From assembly GCA_037043455.1 (NCBI GenBank), contig JAWPHD010001432.1, forward strand, positions 62,001 to 126,000: a stretch of 64,000 nucleotides of DNA. The letters are read 5' to 3'. Each line of letters starts with the position of its first letter. The stretch's first letter is position 1. The stretch comes from Cyrtodaria siliqua (Eukaryota > Mollusca > Bivalvia > Adapedonta > Hiatellidae). The notes below the pieces were generated by a model. The model did not search any database, was not told the DNA's origin, and saw only the letters and a program-made list of their open reading frames with translations. Position numbers and translations under genes: made by a program. This document shows, piece after piece, positions 59,277-64,000 of this stretch.

Positions 59277-59350
59277 CCTACCTACATGTACCTACCCTAT
59301 TTTTTTTTGAAGCCGTTAGCGGAAACAAACCATTTTTTGTTTTGGCCTTA
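59277..59350 (-). mobile_element. Solo end of a Harbinger-like MITE
   Basis: The reverse complement reads TAAGGCCAAAACAAAAAATG, then GTTTCCGCTAACGGC and AAAAAAAATAGGGTAGGTAC. This resembles the reversed right end of the 55.45-57.05 kb element (TAAGGCC, GTTTACTGTAACG, AAATAGGGTAGGTAGG). I did not find the opposite end. Confidence 0.45.
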
Positions 59351-59690
59351 TAGAAAAAAATGGATGAAATACACATTGCAAATAGTTTTTATTTTTTGTT
59401 TCAGGTGACAAGAATGGGAAAAGTTCATGATTTCATACAGGTTTGGATTTGCCTGAATGTTTCTGAGCCCAGATCTAAAAGTCTTAATACCTTTCAAAAT
59501 GAAAGTGAAATGAAGACATACAAGAGGGTCTCTTCAAACTATTGATATTTAAAAAAAGCAAATTGGTCAACCCTGTGCTTTTTGCTGGATAATTAGAGCA
59601 ACAGACGTCAAGTTTCACAAAGAAAGTAGTTTTAAGAAAATTCAGGAAGTTCTGCAGTGATCCAGAGTGGTGCTTGTATCGCATCGATGA
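59340..59690 (+). repeat. Repeat shared with 45.88-46.33 kb
   Basis: Common words in order: CAGGTGACAAGA, TGGGAAAAGTTCATG / TGGAAAATGTTCATG, TGGTCAAC, and TCTGCAGTGATCCA / TTTGCAGTGGTCCA. One copy starts the 1.6-kb insertion in B and the other ends the 7.2-kb one. Confidence 0.6.
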
Positions 59691-60477
59691 AACACTGCAT
59701 CAAATGTGAATATATTGCAGTATAACCTCAAAGTCCTTTTCACCCGCTTCAGTTAGTAAACCGACAGTTAATGGATATCGATCAGTTAGTGTATCTTTAT
59801 TTCAGAAACGCAGCGAAATGTCATACTTTGGAAATTTATTTCATCGCGGATGCTACTTAAAGATACGCTGGGTATACTTAAATCGCATTCCTCTTTGAAG
59901 GCGAGTTATTATTTGTAACTGCATGTTCACCAGCTCTTGGCGTAATGATATGTAGGTGATCAAATTGGTTCAAATCACGCTCCGTGCAACTATTTTAAGA
60001 ACTACAATCGGAAGCCATACATGTATCGATGTTACCTGTACACATGCTAGATACGTGTAACATGTAATAAAATGCATATGTACTGACGTTTTGGTAGATT
60101 GTCGAATTGAAACTACTTCACCCGTGACTCATTCATATTCTCCATTTCATCCTTCATGCATAGTTTGAGTTCGTATTTGTTTAAGTGTACACATAGTTAT
60201 ACAAGTATGTAATGCTAACAGCATTAATATGCATGTCTCTAACACGTGAGGTCGTTTCGAAATGTTATTTAATAATTCTTATATTGTCATTTTTAACCGA
60301 AAGCTGAAATCAAAAGGATTTTTGTCCATAAGAACATGAAGAGTAGTTGTCGCTACAAACACTTCTTCATAAGACACATTGTGCATATATTTTCCTGAGA
60401 ATATGCATATTATGATATTTCTATTTCGTGTGCTTTTGCTTAAACAGAGTATATACGGTCTTTTGGGATCAACACAA

Positions 60478-60650
60478 AATATATAATAGCCGAACAGGAA
60501 CTGTAACATTCAAGGACAACTTTAAACCAAAAGCACGTCTCAAACAATAATTGCAAGGACAAGAGGCAAGAGTTGACCATATGGCCCTTTTAACGGTCAC
60601 TGGCAAAAAGGCCGCTGTTGGTTTACACTAGATTCTACGGTGCACTACTT
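60478..60650 (+). repeat. alpha-repeat inserted in block B
   Basis: ATATATAATAGCCGAACAGG to GATTCTACGGTGCAC. Block A lacks it: GAGAATATGCATATG (39,727) runs on to TACTTATGGTTTTAACG within about 25 bp. About 55 bp of extra sequence precedes the copy in B. Confidence 0.8.
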
Positions 60651-61831
60651 ATGGTTTTAACGTAGTAAACTGCTGAAGCCCTTTTTGTTATCCTGTTTTT
60701 GAAGAAAGTTATGTTTTGTTTTCTGTTATTGGCGATATTTCTTCTTTGTTTTGTGTTATTGCGAATATGTATGTACTGTTACATGTTATCCGCAATTATC
60801 TGCAATGTTCTGCCTTCTATATCAAGGAAACCGAGAAAATAGTTTTTGTTTTTCTTTTTGTCCTTACCTCCACACACCACCACTGTATATGAACAAGCTC
60901 ACTAGTGTAAGTATTTTAATTCATTGCTATCTGTTATCATCACTTTGAATTTGCTGTTATCTTGTTATTAGACCCTCATTTGCCAGCCTAATGCACATAC
61001 CAGACAATTATGAACACTATTGATAGTTTTTATCTGAATACAACAATCTTTATTTGTGATTTTGTCGGGTCTCAATCTTCAATTTTGGAATTCCTTACAG
61101 ACCTTTGAATGGTAAAATTTCAGTAAGATAACTCATGTTGAATAAACACAACTGATTGGACCAGACGTATAATCAATCACGTACTGTTGCTAAACTTGTT
61201 TTCGTAAGTGATTGTGCTCGAATAAAGGATATTTTATTTCAGTTGTTTCACTATTTTACTTTAGTTGTTTCACTATTGTATCTAAAACGGGTTTAAAGAT
61301 ATACAGAATAAAACATTACAGATTCTGACTGAAAACACAATATTTATACATTTATTGCATAAATATACCTACTGTTAGGTTTGTCATTGACAAAACATAA
61401 CGATTGAATAATATGCTTGCTTATAAAATGTTGAGTCTACTTATTTTATTTAATCAAAAACTCAATTATAGTTTACTTGTTATTCTGTTCCAATGAATGT
61501 GCTATATAAACACTGATAATATTTTATTTTATTGTTTTCATTTTTATCCAGACACTTGTGTGTTAATATTATTACTTCAATATTTGTTATACTTACATTA
61601 CATCAACATCTCTTGTTCAATGTATCTCACAATATGTACTGTTGGGCAATGCTAAGTACATGCGGGTGAGACTTGATTTGTTTTTGGTCTTAATATACCT
61701 GTTGCGATTCGGTATATGAACAAAAACAAAATTTCTGTAGCATACATATACATCATTATTCGCAGACTAACAGAAACAAGTTGTGTGTAAAAACAGATGA
61801 CGTGGGGATTAAAAAAGTATGAAAGGAGAAA

Positions 61832-62158
61832 TTTGGAAATCGTCGAACACGATAAATACACGAATATTGCAGTCTCAGTTTGACTGAGACTGTTCATGAA
61901 CGGTAGTGAAAAGTGCTTGCTACCTCTCATGCCCTCAATCCCCGGGTTGAGCAGAACTCAATATTTAAAATGCCATATACATATGACGGTGTACATGGAA
62001 CCATGCATGCGATATTTTTAAACCATTCCATGGCCAGCGGCGTATTGTCTACGTTTCTAACAAAACGCGTTTCCCTAAACGAGAAAACAATGGGTGAAAT
62101 AAATAAAATGGAATTTAGCTGAGATCAGAGGTTATGAAGCCTGCGTATCACAGGTAAC
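61832..62158 (+). repeat. beta-repeat copy 5 (block B)
   Basis: Counterpart of 40,895-41,262. It has a ~20-bp deletion between ATGCCATA and CATATGACGG relative to the A copy. Confidence 0.9.
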
Positions 62159-62309
62159 AGTCAACTGACTAAATTAAAACGCAGGCACCATAACGTTATA
62201 ATCAGAACCTTTAAAGGCTGGAGTATTGGAACAAACTATACGAAATTCAAGTCTGAAACCAAAAGAATATTCCACCGATATCTGTAACTATCGGGCTCAT
62301 GTATCGGTT

Positions 62310-62440
62310 GGTGAACTCACATACTTTCACTTTCATTTATCCTTGTAATAGTTATTTGTTTCTATTCGCTCTTTTGATTGAAGTTTTTCCTTGAATGCAA
62401 CATTTCATGTTCGACATTTATATTTACTTTCATGGATATA
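62310..62440 (-). repeat. alpha-repeat fragment (block B)
   Basis: Counterpart of 41,400-41,530, with the TTGATTGAAGTTTTTCCTTG variant. Confidence 0.55.
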
Positions 62441-62649
62441 GCATAATACGTCTGGTTTTACAATTTGTCCAAATTAATTAGCTAAAGTTATGTTTTTATC
62501 TATAGAGGCACTAGAAGTCTCTATTATGCCTCTGCAGAAGACAGGTGGATGATTGTTAGCATGCAAACCAACTTTCATTCCACAACGCAATACCACAAAA
62601 GTGTATGACGGATAATGAAGATATAGCCTATACAACATTCCATTCAGGT

Positions 62650-62832
62650 CTAATATAGATATAAAAATCGAACAGGAAAAGCAGCATTCAAGGACGACAG
62701 TCACCCACAAAACCACACAGAAACAAAGAACAAATTCAAAGATGAATAAAAGGCCAAATAAAACATCACAAACTCAAAAGGGTTGACAATAGGGCTACTG
62801 CCTTGGAAAGGTCAGTGGCATAACGGCCTTAT
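62650..62832 (+). repeat. alpha-repeat inserted in block B
   Basis: ATATAGATATAAAAATCGAA to GGTCAGTGGCATAACGGCC. Block A has an empty site between CCCATTTAGGTCTGA (41,748) and AATGCTAGATTGG (41,772). The copy ends inside the central block, so it is truncated. Confidence 0.85.
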
Positions 62833-63002
62833 TGTCCAAATGCTAGATTGGAAGCCCAACCTATTCGGATGCATTCATGAACTTGCTAGATTTGAAAAAT
62901 CAACAGGGTCAAGTAACAGCTTTAAATTTGTTATTTATATTTGTCTGCGGCAGATTAGGTGGGGGAAAGCAAAGAAAGTCTGCGTACTCTGGGGAATGAA
63001 AA

Positions 63003-63160
63003 CAACATAGAAAATATATATAATGGTCAAACAGGAAATATAGCATTCAAGGACAACATGCAACCAAAACCACCATGCATAAAAAGAAAGGTCAATGACA
63101 TCACAAACTAAAGGGTTGGCAATAGGGATACCGTCTTGGGACGGTCAGTGGCAAAATGTC
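63003..63160 (+). repeat. alpha-repeat, 5' part (block B)
   Basis: Counterpart of 41,925-42,095, with GGATACCGTCTTGGGACGGT. Confidence 0.75.
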
Positions 63161-64000
63161 ATCTGGTGAAGATAACATACATTACAACATATAACGTCTT
63201 CGTAACAAGGGGAGACAACATAGAAAATCTGATAATCAGAGGGATGCAACATATATAACCTACGCAAAAGAAGTGATAGAACTAGTTACTGTCATGATAA
63301 TAACTTCTACTCTGTTGCCACCACTTTGAAGACTATAATACTTCATTATGAATTATATCGAATAATGACCTTATATATGGTACTGAGAAATTAATATATA
63401 AAGTTATACACACGAAGAAACGGGGTCATGGGATTATTTTTGCTGTGCCTTTGATTGTTCAACCTTTACGGATACGTTATTCAGCCTATTCTGCACATTT
63501 ACAGCTATATTTCAGGCACTCAAATATGAATGTACATTTTCTGGGACAAAACAAATCAAGACATTTGTACAAAATAAGTCAATTCTGATTGATCGCGTGT
63601 AAATAGTCTGTCTAGATTCCTTGTTAAGGATGATGTATGATGTCAAACCAATATTTGCCCTAATCGTCAAATATTTTCGCGGGTCACCACGTTGTTTACG
63701 AAAGATCTTGATTACGCCTCAACGATCAACTCGTCTTAATCCAGCGCACAATTTTTACAGTACTAGCATTATTTTAAAACGGTTTTTTATTCGACTGGGT
63801 TTCATTTGTTATGAGTGCATTTACTGCGAATATAGGGTTTTGTATTGTACAGTATACCGTATCTTAACAAATATATTGTGTGTGATTAATACATATGTGT
63901 TTATGTTTTGTTACAATACCAACATAAAATGAAAATGATATGGTTTAATGATATGACGTGGTTTAATATCATAACAGAACCAGAAGAAGTTATTCTTTAA

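Larger units (their letters stand above)
52457..59685. other. 7.2-kb segment present only in block B
   Basis: A runs from AAAGACTCACTAAAACAAAT (37,627) to AACACTACATCAATTGTGAA (37,658) without interruption. In B the matching sequence stops at CACTAAACCACATTACG (52,442) and resumes at AACACTGCATCAAATGTGAA (59,690). The segment contains a CpG-rich putative promoter and exon, a 44-bp minisatellite, a nested transposon stack, inverted subrepeats near 54.3 and 58.4 kb, and a family-shared repeat at its right end. Whether it was gained by B or lost from A cannot be decided here. Confidence 0.85.
45705..64000 (+). repeat. Block B of the segmental duplication (runs off the window)
   Basis: Counterpart of block A; the matches are listed there. 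The window ends within the last shared words (AGAACCAGAAGAAGTTATTC), so the right boundary of B is not visible. The left ends of A and B are about 20.9 kb apart. The 2.3 kb between the blocks is beta- and alpha-repeat sequence. Confidence 0.95.

Overview
Eukaryotic, AT-rich, repeat-dense DNA with no operons, ribosome-binding sites or dense coding. The repeat types (core-repeat elements with a GACGG-type microsatellite and a terminal hairpin, PIF/Harbinger-like MITEs, tRNA-derived SINEs, a LINE with a Cys/His C-terminal motif) are those I associate with bivalve mollusc genomes. That assignment is inference; no species can be named.

Layout. 1-24.8 kb: a minus-strand LINE copy (1.7-4.2 kb) whose RT lacks the motif A aspartate and whose frame is cut by one stop; fragments of two dispersed families that I call alpha-repeat and beta-repeat; a 2.2-kb, 30-bp-period minisatellite grown inside an alpha-repeat (12.83-15.06 kb); an ~850-bp local duplication (18.3-19.87 kb); and a decayed second LINE split by an alpha-repeat (22.44-23.95 kb).

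24.8-64.0 kb: the main structure is a direct segmental duplication. Block A (about 24,845-43,370) and block B (about 45,705 to the window end) share the same segments in the same order and orientation, about 20.9 kb apart at their left ends. They are separated by 2.3 kb of beta- and alpha-repeats. Each block works as an occupied or empty site for insertions in the other. Block A has extra core-repeat elements plus a SINE (26.25-30.74 kb), a TIR-bounded segment with two tRNA-like SINEs (35.03-36.75 kb), an alpha-repeat region (37.8-39.2 kb) and a dimeric MITE (42.87-43.35 kb). Block B has an ERE-bearing satellite element (45.86-47.46 kb), a 7.2-kb segment (52.46-59.69 kb) and two further alpha-repeat insertions. 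A 30-bp minisatellite has about 34 units in A and about 12 in B.

Host coding potential is minimal. The only candidate is a 36-codon first exon at 53,102-53,209 (+), with a good Kozak context, a CpG-rich leader and a consensus splice donor, inside the 7.2-kb segment present only in B. The long open frames on both strands of the minisatellites are artefacts of repeat periods divisible by three.

alpha-repeat: labelled + when GGAACGGTCAGTGGC reads on the + strand. The fullest copies are about 0.7 kb and run from ATATAAAAATCGAACAGG to about GATCATGACCAAGGATCTTA. beta-repeat: about 0.35 kb, with landmarks GCAGTCTCGGTTTGA, CCCCGGGTTGAGCAGAAC and GAAGCCTGCGTATCACA.
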